Of a stretch of DNA of 64,000 nucleotides, positions 31,238 to 43,790 are shown one piece after another (the first letter of the stretch is position 1; the number at the start of each line of letters is the position of its first letter). Source of the DNA: Pyrocephalus nanus (taxonomy: Eukaryota; Chordata; Aves; Passeriformes; Tyrannidae). The stretch is taken from positions 2,061,001-2,125,000 of the forward strand of contig CM076263.1 in assembly GCA_038380795.1 (NCBI GenBank), given 5' to 3'. The notes under the pieces were generated by a model, which was given only the letters and a program-made list of their open reading frames with translations, was not told the origin of the DNA and did not search any database. The position numbers and the translations under genes were made by a program.

Positions 31238-32829
31238 ACCTGAATAAGAAGTTAATTATTCCCAGTTCTTCCACAGGACTTGGCACTTCTCAAGCTAAAT
31301 CAATCCCCTGCCAGACCTGAATCCCTTTATTCCTTACTGTGGCAATTGTTATCTTTAAAGTTATGTAGGCACTAAAAGACATTAGCAGAAAGGTGGGGAC
31401 AGATCAATGTCTCTTGGAAAGGTGCTTCAGCCAAGAAACAGAGCAGGAGAAAGAGCTGAAGTTGAGAAAAAATACTGACCTGAAAAGCTTCTGAATTTGT
31501 TCATCAGTGGTTTCATGTCTCTCTAATTTGCACAGTTTTCTCCCTCTCCCTGTAGCACCGAGAGATCATTTTGCCTACTGCTAGTGACAGCCTTACTCTG
31601 TTGCTGGTTATTAATAATGACACCAGTAATAACCATAATAATAACAAGAAGAAATACTAAATATACAGGATTTTCATCAGATGTGCATTCTTTGGCTGCC
31701 CCACTAATACTCTTCTTCCTTTCCTACATCCAAAACTATCTCCTTGCCTCCCTTCCAAAGGTGATAAATTGCACAAACGTTACCCAGAGCAACCTCAGTG
31801 GTCAGTTAAACTGGAAACAGCATCTCCTTTTTTCAGCTAGAATAAGGGAAGATGCAGTTGCTCCTAAGAGCCATCCTAGAATGGGAACAACCTCCAGTCA
31901 AGGAAGGGTTGCAGCTGAAATGTAAATGAAACCAGAGAACTATCTAGGCAGGTGAAATATAACTACCTAGGCAAAGACCCTGGATGAAATTCTCCTGCAT
32001 AATGTTGTTTTTTACTGAAATCTGAAGGTCCTTCTAGGTATCTAGTATAATAAATATCTAGATATCTAGTACAATAAATGTCCTAATATTTCTCTATCAG
32101 TCATTCACATGGGTCTGGTTCAAAATCTTGTGCTTGACTTAATTTTATTTTTTCTTTTAAGGAAGAAAGCCAAATCATCATTTTTTCCAAATCATCAAAA
32201 AGGCAAAGATCTACTTTTCCCCCTGATGATTATTAACCACGGTTAATTATCCTCACTGAGAAAAAAAACATGTGTTTTGTTTTCAATTTGACTTCTAACA
32301 GCTTTAGTCTCCAGTCCTCAGTTCTTGTAACCTCCTTTCCCACTAGACCAGGGAGTCCTTTGGTACCCACTGAAGGATCCAGGAAGGAAATACACTCTCT
32401 CATCAATTCTCCTCTATATCTTTCTGATAAGATGAATAGATCATGTACCTTCAGCTGTTCACTATGGGACAGCTTTTACCCTTCCATTACTCTAAGCTCA
32501 CACATTCTTTAATAACAGTGCCCTGAGGTCTTTAACCACTGTGAACAAGGTCAGACAGCGTAAGGACAGAGCTATGAGGGGCAAAGCAGCTTATTAAAGG
32601 TGAAAAAACACCACAGCAACAGTTTGCCCTCTGAAGTCTCAGCTCTAGCATGGTAGAGAAAGCCACTGAAAAGTTGCTAAATATGGAAAACAATGAAGCA
32701 GGGGCAGAGATTGGAGGCTGGAAGGCACCAGTCAAAGGATGCTTACTTCATCCTGAGCCTCTTCCCAGGCCCTGTGGGGCAGCACTGCTGAAAACAGACT
32801 AACACAGACCTTTCACCAGAGGCCACAGC
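31238..32829. other. Unique sequence, no gene recognised
   Basis: AT-rich, with a small local duplication near 32040-32090 (two copies of TATCTAGTA-AATAAAT). An open frame at 31584-31925 (113 codons) has a hydrophobic start but no domain. Confidence 0.45.
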
Positions 32830-33325
32830 TCCAGTGTTGGGGCAGTTCTGGGCCCCAGAGGACCAAAAAGACCCTGAGGGGCTGGAGCATGTCTAGGGAA
32901 GGGAATGGAGCTGGGGAAGGGGCTGGAGCAGCAGGAGTGGCTGAGGGAGCTGGGGGGGCTCATCCTGGAGAGAAGGATGCTCAGGGGGGACCTTCTGGCT
33001 CTGCAACTCCCTGACAGGAGGGGGGGAGCTGGAGGGGGTCGGGCTCTGCTCCCAGGGAACGAGGGACAGGATGAAAAGAAACAGCTTCAAATTGCACTAG
33101 GTGGGGCTTACGTTGGATATTAGAAAAATTCTGTCATGGAAAGGATTGTCCATCCCTGGCACAGCTGCCCAGGGAAGTGGTGGAGTCCCCATCCCTGGAG
33201 GGATTTAAATGCCATGTAGATGTGGCACTTGGGGACATGGGTGAGTGGTGGCCTTGGCAGTGCTGGGGAAGGGTTGGATTCCATGATCTTAGATGACTTC
33301 TCCAACCTAAGCAATTCTGTGATTC
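32830..33325 (+). mobile_element. CR1 LINE 3' fragment (sense), longest young-type copy here
   Basis: Starts in ORF2 at GGGGCAGTTCTGGGCCCCAG and keeps AAAAAGACCCTGAGGGGCTG, AGCTGGGGAAGGGGCTGGAG, the GGGCTCATCCTGGAGAGAAG block, a GAGGGACAGGATGAAAAGAA block and GGAGGGATTTAAATGCCATG. The tail is of the GATGTGGCACTTGGGGACAT type, ending TTCTCCAACCTAAGC and ATTCTGTGATTC. Several frameshifts make it inactive. About 500 bases survive. Confidence 0.96.
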
Positions 33326-34678
33326 ATTTGACCCAGCATGGTTTCTCTTACACTTTCACATCACGTCAGTGTGCCCATCACACTTAGTGTTGCACCTCTC
33401 TTGAGCTGACTTTCCCCTGCTATAATCCTAATAACACATCCATTTGCACATTGCCACCAGCACAAGCCACCTACCCTGATTTAAGAGGTGGAGAACTCAT
33501 TGTTTTCACAGTTGGGTTCTTTAATTATTCTGAGTCCAGCTGGAAAACATCCATAAATACAGACCAGACTCTGATGGTATGTTGAGAGTACAGCACAAGG
33601 TGTCAATGCTGCTAACAGCTGAGTGCTAATAACTGATGTGCAAGGAGCTGATACTGCAAAACTTTGATCCCATCCTCAAGCTAATGCCAGCAATGCTGCA
33701 AAATGCAGAGCAAAAGAACAAGGCTGTAGCTTATGTTAAATCAGCCCAAACTGGCATCAGATGACTTGAATTAGTACACAGAGAGTGTATGAAACGTATT
33801 TATTTTGTTAATAGAAATGCCTAGTTATATTAGCCCCTTTTTTGCTTATTATTCATAATATTTTTCTGTAATACAGAAAATCAGTTTTTATTTTTAAAAT
33901 GCAATCAAATTATATTTCCTATTAAAACTTTAATATCAAAACAAATTAACCAATGCTGCAGATTACACATTAGTAATGTAGTTCTGACAATAATTCATGC
34001 TCCTCTCAATTCTGTTATGAACCATCACACTGCTAAAGTGCAGCAGTTCATAATATATTCTTAAAGGGAAGTGAAATGCCTTTTATTTTTTGAAGGGAAA
34101 AAGTGAATTAGACAGGATACCTCAATAACAACAGAAAGAGGTTGGGCCGAAAGCCAAACCTTCAGATGAAAGTATCTTCAGATCAAAACAAAGCCTATTC
34201 CTTCTCTACTAACCTGTTGAGATTGATGGGCTCCTCTTTTTCCAGATGCAAAGACCATCATTTCAGAACACAAACCACAAGACCAGCAGGTTCACTGCAC
34301 GACACTGCAGTGTCTGCTGCTCCAGTGACAGTACCTGAAGTAGCTCAAGAGTGGAAAATCTGATTAAATGGGGCTATTAAGGAAGAAACAGTTTGGTGTG
34401 ATTTTGTGCAGGTTGCCTGGTGAAGTAATGTTTTTCCAGGTATGAGACAGTGCCCTAATGCACAGACAGTGGCATCCTAAAAACTTTCAAGGTCACTAAG
34501 CATCATCTGGCCATCACAGGGTCATCTTCTCCATCCCTTTGGGAGGCAGTTGCTGGCTCACATCTGGCCAAACTATCTGAAATAGTCCACCCCAGGTCCA
34601 GTCTCAGGAGGGGGAAGTCAGCTCCACCCTGGAAGATGTTAAGAAAAGTTCGCCTCAATTGTCCAGGTGAGCGCATGT
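33326..34678. other. Unique sequence, no gene recognised
   Basis: AT-rich, especially 33780-34130. The patch 33950-34080 (ACATTAGTAATGTAGTTCTG, GTGCAGCAGTTCATAATATA) is mildly CNE-like. No element is named. Confidence 0.45.
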
Positions 34679-34840
34679 CATAGAATCATAGAATCCTAGA
34701 ATGGTTCGTGTTGGAAGGGACCTTGAAGCTCATTCAGTTCCAAACCTGTGCCATGGGTGTGGACACCTTCCAGCAGACCTGGCTGCTCCAAGCCCCACCC
34801 TTGGACAGGTCACCTTGATCAGCCACATCCTCAGGTCCCT
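34679..34840 (-). mobile_element. CR1 LINE 3' fragment (antisense)
   Basis: Three octamer copies (CATAGAATCATAGAATCCTA), then ATGGTTCGTGTTGGAAGGGA, an antisense 3' UTR with CATGGGTGTGGACACCTTCC and the start of antisense ORF2 (GCTGCTCCAAGCCCCACCC). Similarity is lost by about 34840. Confidence 0.92.
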
Positions 34841-34895
34841 GAAATTGTTCCCACACCACCAGCTAGGGCTCATTTGGAGGAAGAATCACCACTTT

Positions 34896-34911
34896 AAAAA
34901 AAAAAAAAAAA
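34896..34911. repeat. Poly-A run
   Basis: Sixteen A residues with no associated element body. Confidence 0.93.
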
Positions 34912-35439
34912 CACCAGAATTTAAAAAGGGAGGAGATACAGTAATTCTCAGACTAAAAATCCCAAGCCAAAGACCTCCAATAAGGGGAAGGCACATCAAA
35001 GGCAAACTGAGCAACCTGTTTCCAGTGGTAAAAACAGGGACCTTAAGTCCTTAGGTGCCTTATGGTGCAGCCAAGAGGAGACCACATCGACAAGAAGGAT
35101 GTTACATCCACAAGAAACAAAACAAAGTGGTTTTCAGGCTGGCACTGAGCAACATGATCAATACATTTGTCTGCCCCACGAGTCCTGCTTTGAACAGAAG
35201 GGTCGAAGCTGGTACCAGGGCTGGAAGGGCCCAAGGGATGGAAGGGCCAAGGTCTGGAATTTGTTCCTTTGCTCAAGGACACTGTCTCTGGCCAAGATTT
35301 AGGGCTTTAGAGCCCTGATTTGCCAGCAGGCTCTGCTGACCTGTGCATCCAGAGAGCCAAGATCAGATTCCCAGCCCCTTCTCTGCTCCAAATAGGTGGC
35401 CTGCACCTCCCAACCTGAACCATACATGATGTTAGTTAC

Positions 35440-35768
35440 CAGTTGATGATTGTGATGCTAATTAAAACATACTAAGAGACACACTATAAACATGCACGGC
35501 ACATGAAGGAAATTAGCCAAGTGAGCTTGTCTCTCTTATTGTGCTTTTATTATGATGCTCCTCGGATGATGTTTTTAAATGAATTTTGAATAGTTTTCTT
35601 AATTTGTTTTATTTTGCTTCATGGTAACAAAACTGCTGGAGCCCCACAGGAATGATTCAGAGAAGTGCAATATTATTGGAACATGTCTCCTGCTTTTCTT
35701 ACTGCTTACTTATAATTAAGCTTTATTGAGGTGTAAAATGAATAACAATTTAAAAAAAAAAAAAAAAA
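35440..35768. promoter_or_regulatory. Candidate conserved non-coding element ending in poly-A
   Basis: Repeat-free AT-rich block: GATTGTGATGCTAATTAAAA, GCTTTTATTATGATGCTCCT, GATGTTTTTAAATGAATTTT and CTTATAATTAAGCTTTATTG. It ends in a 17-A run (35752-35768). No open frame or retroposon. Homeodomain-like TAATTA/CTAATTAA cores are repeated. Confidence 0.33.
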
Positions 35769-37119
35769 GTTTATTGGTCCAGGTGCAAATTCACAGATAC
35801 TCCAGAAAACTTCGTTCTCTGTGACCTCAACAAAACATTGCTGGTTTCTACCAACTCCCATCAAGTTTCTACTAAGGCACCATCCTGCTCAGCTAAATGT
35901 CCCAGTGGGACATCTCTTAGGAGCCACTTGTCACTTGACTTTCCATTCCTGGCCTTTGATGGTTTTTTGACTGGGGAATATTTGGCTGCACCATTCAGAG
36001 AGATGGCTGGCTTTGTTTGGGGTTTTTTTGGGGGGTTGACTTTTTTTGGGGGATTTTCTTGGCAGGCACAGAAAGCACGTTCTGCGTGTTCAGATGGATT
36101 TCCCAACCTGTAGCATAGTTCAGAGCCAAATCCCAGAGTGGTCAGCAGTCCTCCTGTTCAATCTGGGATTTTAGCACTTACAGCATCCATTTTAGCACCA
36201 TGCTGCTCCCCCCAGAATGCAGCACTAATGGATTACTGTGCATTACGTCCCTCATTACTGCTTAAATATTTATCAGAACATTATGTATTTAGTGGCTGGG
36301 GGAAAGAGGCAATCCTGCCTTTTGCCATACAAAAGGGTTAATTACAGACTGGATAAGTCTCCATGACTTAAAAATTGATAAAATAGATAGAGAGATTAAC
36401 AGGAGAATGTGTTATTTACAGCTAAATAAACAGTCAGCTGCATAATCCCAGTCTGGGATTTCCCCATAGGAAAAACAACTAAAGTCAGTATTTTATATCA
36501 ATGGTCTACATTTGTACAGCAGGGGAAAAAAAAAAATACAAAGAAGGCTGGTTTATACCGTCTGAAAACAAACAAGTTGCTCATCCAAGGCAGCTTCCTA
36601 CCCCGAGGCTGATGTTCTTGGAAATATCTGGAGGAGTTTTTAAGAGCAGATTTGCTCTGGCCTCAACCTGACAGTAAAGGAGGCAATTGCATCTCCATCT
36701 TTCCCTGCTATTCACGTGCCTCTCTCCACCTTTTTGAACACTGAATTCTGAATTTCTAAACCTTTTCGCAGTCTACACTACCCTAAAAAACAAGCTCGCA
36801 AGTTGTTTCCATGGGTGTCTGTCATACCCCTACTATCTATCACTGCTGGAGGCAAACACAGGTACCTGTGCTAGAAGAAAAAAGTCAGAAACCAACGTTT
36901 AACATGAAAAAAAGCAACCTCTGTTTTCATTTCAGCAGGAATTCTTTCCCTGATGATAATCCCACCACCACCACATCCATTGCTGCACTGGTCCACATGT
37001 TACACACATGTAACACACACATCACTGTAAAGAGGGGCTTATTTACAATTAAAAACCTTACTTAAGTTTGGGTTCTTCAGCAGACAAAAGACACCAGAAA
37101 AACCAGTTGTTTGTGGAAT
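35769..37119. other. Unique sequence, no gene recognised
   Basis: Contains a T/G-rich run at 36018-36057 (GGGTTTTTTTGGGGGG-like) and an A-run at about 36523-36536. Open frames of up to 91 codons show no domain. Around 36230-36300 the texture is mildly CNE-like. Confidence 0.45.
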
Positions 37120-37360
37120 TCAGCCAATGTTTGTCTCATAAAATAAGTTCTTAAGGTAACTTATACTGGCACTGTGAAATATTGTTCATTATAACGGAGC
37201 AGCTGAGATAATGTTGTTTTCTAATTTCCCTTTCTCAGTCAGAAATTAAATAAAAAGTCATGTCTAAATTACAATACTGGATTGAACGCAGACAAGGACC
37301 CCATGCGGGGAGCTTATGATATATCCTTCCCACGTTTTATAGCCATTAAAAAAGATTATA
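37120..37360. promoter_or_regulatory. Candidate conserved non-coding element
   Basis: Repeat-free: TTCTTAAGGTAACTTATACT, GTTCATTATAACGGAGCAGC, TTGAACGCAGACAAGGACCC, CATGCGGGGAGCTTATGATA. CpGs persist at GCGGGG and AACGG. No open frame. Confidence 0.32.
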
Positions 37361-38779
37361 GGATTTTTTTTCCTTTTCTTTTAGGCCATTTACATTTGTT
37401 CTGAACTCTCACTGTGTTTTATTTGAAGCTCTTAAAAGTGCCAATGTACATAATAAGTCAATCAAGAAGTTAAATTAAGAAAAAAAACAAAAACATATTG
37501 ACTTGTCTATACCAAACATGCACTTGGAAATCTGAACTCCACCAGCACCTAATGACTTTCTGACTTTGCAATAAATATCACTGAGCTGGGGTGGCTGGGT
37601 TGTTCTGCACAAGGAAGTGCATTTATAATCTGATTAAGAGGTCTTCTAACATATTTTAGCACAACCCCAATAATGGGGTTCTCTGTGCTCTTCCCCACCA
37701 AAGCATCCATTAACATCTGCAGAAATGCTCTGTGGGGGCTGGACTCCTTCTAACAAAGCTTTCCAGCCTCAAAAAAGCTTTCCTTGTTGCTATTAATTTC
37801 TGTAATGCCTGGTTTGCCCACGCCCATGGGGGGGGGAGGGGTCATACAGCAAATCCCACAGGGCCAAATGCCCCTCCATGCCACTAACCCCTCTGCTGCC
37901 CTTCATCTGCTGCCTCCCTGCTTCCCCCAGACCCCAAAATCCTGCTGCACAGGGGTCTGCACAGTTTTCCAGCTGCTTTCCCAGCCACCTGATACCCACT
38001 CACCACCCTGTGCCCACATTTTCCCTACCCCACAGCTCTCCTCCTTGCTCCAGCTGCCATCTCCCAGGAGAATACACCACTCCTTTCCTCACAGGGGTAT
38101 CGAGTCATTCAAGGTCATCTTCCTCTGCCGTTGTTATTCTGAGTCTGCAAAAGATTTTTGGCAAGGCGGAAACTGATTCTTCCTTTTTAACCCTGCAGAT
38201 TTCCTCCTTTTCCACAGATTTTTTCAAAACCAAACCTCTTCTCCCCCTCTCAGTTCCAAGAGCATTTTCTTTGCTTTGGCAGCTCATCTCAGAGCTGGTG
38301 GCGTCAAAGGATCTTGAGGCAGGTTTCTCATGAGGCTTCATTAGCTGAAGGTGGGATTTATCTCACTTTCACACCAGGATAACATCCCAGGCCAGACCAG
38401 TCAGCTGGGCTCTCTTCCAGTCAATAAAGAGAAAAAGTCAACTCCAGAGGCAGATTTACCCAACCAGATTGGATCACTCTTCTTTAAAATGAGTCACATT
38501 TCTTCTGAGAGCACCTCTTTCTTTCCATTGGTTAGGAAGACGTCCCAAGCTGCCAGGTTGGACTTGACTGTTTAGCTTCGGGAAGGTGGGCACCCTGGCC
38601 TTGTTTTTCCAGCCTAACATGAAGATGCTCCACAGTTGGAAGTGTGACTTCTTGGATTGACCTCATGGCAAGGTAGCTGCATAGAGCCCTCCTCACACGC
38701 TGCACCAGCAAGGTCAGGGCACTGGGAAAATTCTTGTTAATGCTATTACCTTGGTCCCTCCCTGACAGCTCACGTCAGA
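37361..38779. other. Unique sequence, no gene recognised
   Basis: T-run, then an AT-rich flank to 37500, then a C-rich patch (37800-38100) with proline-rich open frames of 130-151 codons in two overlapping frames. The frame overlap and biased composition argue against a gene. Confidence 0.5.
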
Positions 38780-39060
38780 AACCTGATGCTTTCACGGGAG
38801 TTTGACACCATTTGCTTCCTCCTGCTCGTCTGTCCTCGTGAAAAGATTGCCACGTTTCGCTCCAGAAGTGGCTGCGTTCCAGTGGAAGGTGAAGTGCTCC
38901 TGCATGTGGATTCCTGGACTCTGTTCAATAAACATAAAACTTTAATACTGTGTTTGGATTGCTGCAAATGGAAGGTGTTGTGCTGCCATAATGCATTTTC
39001 TGGGAACATGAGCCCACTCTATACCTCGGGACTCAATTAATTAAAGAACATTAAATACAG
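38780..39060. promoter_or_regulatory. Candidate conserved non-coding element
   Basis: Repeat-free block with CGTTTCGCTCCAGAAGTGGC, CTGTTCAATAAACATAAAAC (forkhead-like ATAAACA), TGCTGCCATAATGCATTTTC and ACTCAATTAATTAAAGAACA. Composition differs from flanks. Both strands carry open frames of about 80 codons without domains. Confidence 0.3.
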
Positions 39061-39144
39061 TACAAGGTCTTCCTCCGAGCAGCACAAACACCTGCACTTC
39101 ATTGTACAACTTGTGCCTCTCATAATAGCTACAGAGGTAGCCAA

Positions 39145-39222
39145 GGCCTCATCCAAAACCTATTAAAGTCCATGGAAAGGTTCCCATTTACTTCAGCCTG
39201 GCTTGGATCAGACACCAAGGCA
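39145..39222. mobile_element. Imperfect-palindrome relic of an old amniote repeat
   Basis: Left arm AGGCCTCATCCAAAACCTAT, then TAAAGTCCATGG; centre AAAGGTTC; right arm CCATTTACTTCAGCCTGGCT, then TGGATCAGACACC. The right arm reversed and complemented reads GGTGTCTGATCCAAGCC and aligns with the left arm. The order GATCCAAA-CC-TT-AAGTC-ATGG followed by its inverse is a known, very common palindromic repeat in turtles, crocodilians and birds. MITE origin is an inference. Confidence 0.5.
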
Positions 39223-40116
39223 ACATCGTGAGGATAATCAACTTGGAAAGAAAATCACAACTAATTTGCAACTGGGAAAACTTGGAGGGAGTCAAACAGT
39301 TGAGCTCCAAGCTCTAGATTTTGAATGTCTCTGTGTAGTGTGAACAAAGGATGTGAGTAAAGGACTTAATGATTAAATAGCTGTAAGGTTGCACTCCAGA
39401 GATGATTTCTTCTCTCACTGAAGCTTGATGGTTTCCAGCTCCAATATTGTGTAGTTTTGCTACTAAGCAGAAGATGCTTCAGTCTGCTGAAGAGGTTTTT
39501 ATGCTAATCCCTTGTAAAAACACAGATTTTTGGTTCCCTAATTCCCCTGTCAACAGGTTTCAGTACACAGTGGAAAAGATTAACTAACCCCATTTTACAA
39601 GACCGTCAGACCAGCCAATGAGTTATCTGGACAACACAACGAATAATTACTGTCTGTGCCTGATTAAAAGGTCAAGGAACAACTGGGATGGTACCAAAAG
39701 TGAGATCAATTAATTTTCTCTAGACCAGTCCCTCACAGTACCAGCCTATGAGGATACAACATATAGTGACTTACAAGCAAATGCTTTGTCCAAATTTATT
39801 CCTCAAGTCTTGTTCTTCAGATCTTGTTTGCCCCCTAAATGAAAGATATGAAACCAGCAAAAGCTGTAGATCACTTTTTTTTTTCCCTCAAGGAAACCCT
39901 GTACATCAAACAATTTAAACAGCAAGCATAGGCTTGACTCAGATTATTTGGTGGTTTTTGCATTCGGCTTTGCAAAGAGATGTTTTGCACCTCCTGCCTC
40001 ACCTGTGTTTATGCAGCAGTCTCCAGCAATAGCCAAGGACCTGGCCAAGAGGAACTTCTCCTGCAGAAATGTGGAGAAATGTTAGTCCTTAATAAACACA
40101 GTGATATAGGGTGATA
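39223..40116. other. Unique sequence, no feature recognised
   Basis: AT-rich with a short T-run at 39875-39884. No retroposon or exon signature. Confidence 0.5.
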
Positions 40117-40200
40117 TACGTTCCTGCCCGTGGCAGAGGGGTTGGAACTAGATGATATTTAAGGTCCCTTCCAACCCAGACTATTCTGCAATTCTGTGAT
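40117..40200 (+). mobile_element. CR1 LINE 3' tail (sense)
   Basis: TTCCTGCCCGTGGCAGAGGG, GTTGGAACTAGATGATATTT and AAGGTCCCTTCCAACCCAGA, then CTATTCTGCAATTCTGTGAT. Only about 80 bases of the 3' UTR and tail remain. Confidence 0.93.
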
Positions 40201-41224
40201 GGCTTGTGGCTTAGTTCCTTCTTCTCACTATCATCCCCAATAATTATGTCTGCTACTGGCTCTAGAAATAAAATAATTTTCATGAATTGCCACCCCAAGT
40301 ATTCACCCAAGGTATTTAAAACACCAGAATCAGAGGGTAAAAATATCTGATAATCTCTAGCAGCCTTGAGGAAAAACATTGAATATGGACTCCTTCTACC
40401 TTACAGAGTGTCTTAATAAAGGAAAAGAATGGACACAAGGATTTTAATTGAGTTGAGCTATCCCTGCAGTCCGTGGTTGGAATGCACTCCAGCTTTTGAG
40501 GCAAATTGTATTATTTCTCCAAGGCAGCAACTGCAAAATACAGATTCCTATTGCTCCCCAGTGGCACAAACTTAAGAAGTCAAAATAGAAGGTAAAACAG
40601 GAAAAAAAAACATCCTAGACACACAGTGAAATGGAGCAATGCAGGGTAGGAGTCTGTGGAAAACATTTAGCTCTGTGACCTTCCACCTCATTTATTTCAG
40701 TCCTACAAAATTAACTCTGCTCCTACTGAACTGAACCGGAGCTTAAAAGAAGGGAACAACTCACATTACATCTGTTTCAGTCACTATCATTTCCAGCCTC
40801 TGGTTTGATAATAAAGCTGGAAGAGACCAAGTCACAGGAGAGACTTCATCCGGCTTCAGAGTGGTCACCTGAGGAGCAGGTCACATCTCCAGGGAACCCA
40901 GCCACTTCCCAGACCAAAGGAGAAGGCTTCCTTAGTGCTTTGCTGGAGGCAAAACACTAGTTTTATTGCTATGTTGGTAAAATAAATCCTTCATCCAACA
41001 GCACAGAGGCTGCTCTAATAGACTCGTGCATCTGAGTGTGAAGTAAAGGATCACACACAGTCCTCAGCAAACCCTGGAAAAATCGGAGTCCAATTGGGAC
41101 ACTTCCCTGGAACTGGTTCATTACACATCCCTGCAGGAGGCTAGCCTGGAAAGGGGAGAAACCAACCTCTCTGTCCCCATTCCCGTCTCCACTCTGCTTT
41201 TCCTCCTCCCTACCATTTCTGCCT
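40201..41224. other. Unique sequence, no feature recognised
   Basis: Mixed composition with a short A-run near 40603-40610. No element or exon is seen. Confidence 0.5.
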
Positions 41225-41440
41225 TCCTTAATTATTTTTCATTTCTTTGTCTGTGTGTCGTTTCGATAAGCGCCGTAAAAATCCATGTGCTGGAAATCTC
41301 GCAGTTAATATGTGGGAACCAGAGCACTGTGAAACTAGCTTGGTACGATAACTGTGCCTCTGAACGTCCCTGCTGGCACCTGAAATTCTCTTGGATCCTT
41401 TGAGAGAAACAATGGAAAATGTCAATAAATAGAAGACATT
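41225..41440. promoter_or_regulatory. Candidate conserved non-coding element
   Basis: Repeat-free with retained CpGs: GTGTCGTTTCGATAAGCGCC, AATCTCGCAGTTAATATGTG, GCTTGGTACGATAACTGTGC. CpG frequency is well above that of the flanking AT-rich DNA. No exon. Confidence 0.3.
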
Positions 41441-41606
41441 AAGGTGTTTCTAGTTAGTAGCCAAATGGCTCTGTACAGGGAAGAACCAAGAAGACAAAAA
41501 CCAGATTAAGCTTTCTGCACACTCCATACTTTTTTTCAGGGCAAAATATGACATAAACTGCCCCCTTTAATATTCTGTTCTCACTGAAGAAAACTACTCC
41601 TAAGAA

Positions 41607-41887
41607 GCAGATAGTGATAGGACAAGGGGGAACAGTTTTAAATGGAAAGAGAGGGGATTTAGATTGGATGATAGGAGCAAATTCTTCCCTGTGATGGTGG
41701 GGAGGCCCTGGCACAGGTTGCCCAGAGAAGCTGTGGCTGCCCCATCCCTGGAGGTGTTCAAGGCCAGGTTGGACGGGGCTTGGAGCAACCTGGGATAGTG
41801 GAAGGTGTCCCTGCTCATGGGAGGGGGTGGAACAAGATAATCCTTAAGGTCCCTTCCAGCCCAAACCATGCTGGGATTCCATTATAT
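41607..41887 (+). mobile_element. CR1 LINE 3' fragment (sense)
   Basis: AGTGATAGGACAAGGGGGAA, a GATTTAGATTGGATGATAGG block, GGCCCTGGCACAGGTTGCCC, GGAGCAACCTGGGATAGTGG, the 3' UTR GTGTCCCTGCTCATGGGAGG and a CATGCTGGGATTCC tail. Little diverged from the copies at 21135 and 23895. Confidence 0.96.
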
Positions 41888-43379
41888 TATCCATGCCCTT
41901 CTCCAGGGAGAGGCTGATACCCCACAGGGGACGAAGCACTCATGACTGGAGAAGCCACGCACAAGAGGAATGATTTCTTGTGATAGCAGATCTATATCCC
42001 AGCAAGAGCATCAGGGCTGTCCTAAACTGTGACTGCTTAGCAGTCATCTCTGTATATAATCTGTATAAGCACAGGTGACAAAAATATAAAAGCAGGGCCC
42101 TGAGATTCCATGACCTATGTGGGTATCAGGTAGAGTCCACCACCACAAAGATTTTCACCACTTAAATACTCACATCAACCTCACAAGCTACCAAGGCCCA
42201 AACGACCAAAACAGAGACATTTCTGTCTTTCTTTACAGTATGTTCCAATATATCTTTTAATTTCCCCGTCTTAAATTTCCCCGTGTGTCAAACTCAGCTT
42301 AGCTTTTTCATGTTGATTATTGTTTGCTCAGATTGCTCAGCCTCTTCTATATGGGAGCCATCTGCTGTTTATAAAGCTCTCTTACAGTCAAGTTTCCTGT
42401 AAAATACAGCAGCTTTATTGGTAATTTTGCTCTTTTTCAGAGGCCAATTTTGATTTTGATCCTTTAGTTTCACTTTGAGGTTTATTCTGCCTTAAAAAAA
42501 AAGGTCATCCAATTTTCCTTGGGCATTTAGAATCACTTTTGCTAGAGGAAATATAAAAATTTTCATAATCACAAAAGTTTTCATTCAGCTTTAAGGACAG
42601 GAATATCCTGGTGGCTATTTTAAATAGGCACAGTGATTTAGTCACTTTAAACAAACACAGTGAATATCACAGTTAGTTGGAAAAAGGTGTTATTTATCTC
42701 AGGGTAGAAAGTGACTGAAAAAGGAAAAAAATTATTCAAAACACAAAATTGATAAAATAATTTGTTTAATCACATTCTATGAGTTTGTGATCCTATGAAA
42801 ATATTGTCTTTAAGAACTGAGGAAAAACTGTGACATGAGGTAAAAATATTTGTCTTAAATGCTATGAATGTTACGATGTCTCTTAAGAAAAGAGTTCTGC
42901 ACCCATTCCTTTCACCCAAGTAAAACCTTTTCCTATAAAAAGTTCTGTTGAAGACAGGTCCTCGTGAAGATTGATCTGTGTCAGGTACCAACATTAGGGA
43001 ATATCTCCCAGGCAGCGCTTTAAAGAGGAAGAAACAAAGCTCTTTTCCTTCTCAACACTAAGGTACTTGTTCTTTCTCCAGAAAACATCAAACAATTTAA
43101 TAATGAGTATTTTTTTTCTAAAGTGTTTCCAAAAGCACAGGCACCTGAAGGCAAAGCTGAATCTGTAAGGAAATTCCATGAATGCATACATCAATACATA
43201 AAAATAACTATAACAGAGCTAACTGCAGTAATATTTAACTAGTTTGCATGGACTTTTCAGCTATAAACATGACCTTTGCCTTATCATGTTTAAATCTGTC
43301 ATGGATGTCAGATATTGCCTTCTTAAGTGGACTCAACTGTATTACAGGCTTCTGTGGTAATGCTGGGCTGAAGTGTATC
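41888..43379. other. Unique sequence, no gene recognised
   Basis: AT-rich single-copy-looking DNA. The local duplication AATTTCCCCGTC / AATTTCCCCGTG at about 42259-42286 is the only repeat seen. Open frames are short. Confidence 0.5.
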
Positions 43380-43690
43380 TCCATTTTATGTTCTTAAATA
43401 TTCATAAGAAGCTTTGCAACATTAATATCTTAGAAGGCTTACAAGAACACTTAAATAATGTGTCTTGCCTCCCTTCGCCCCTCCCAAAAATGTCCCAGTC
43501 TTTTCCAATTTGTGTAATGCATTGAGCCATTTTAATAATTGTTTGGGGATTTATTCCGTGGTTCTGCAGTTTGCTCATAGCCAGTGTAATTATTATCTCC
43601 ACTGGTCTTATCGTGTGCTAATCCTGCTTGTTTTACCAGCAGAGGAGACAAGATTTGAGAGCATAAGCATGAAGCAGGGGTTTTGCCCTG
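43380..43690. promoter_or_regulatory. Candidate conserved non-coding element
   Basis: Repeat-free: TCTTAAATATTCATAAGAAG, GCATTGAGCCATTTTAATAA, TTGTTTGGGGATTTATTCCG and GTGTAATTATTATCTCCACT. Homeodomain and forkhead-like words are spaced through it. An 89-codon open frame crosses it without a domain. Confidence 0.33.
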
Positions 43691-43737
43691 GAATTACACC
43701 CTGTGAGCCCCCCCACTGCCTCATGTCTGCATGAGAA

Positions 43738-43790
43738 ACACAAATAAAAATAAGAATAAAAATAAAATGCGAATTAAAATTAAAACTGGA
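43738..43790. repeat. (AAATAA)-type A-rich repeat
   Basis: Degenerate AATAAAAATAAG units followed by AATTAAAATTAAAA. Confidence 0.85.

Noticed and set aside
37784..38333. Proline-rich open frames of 130 and 151 codons
   Set aside because: Two overlapping frames and a C-rich patch; composition explains the absence of stops.
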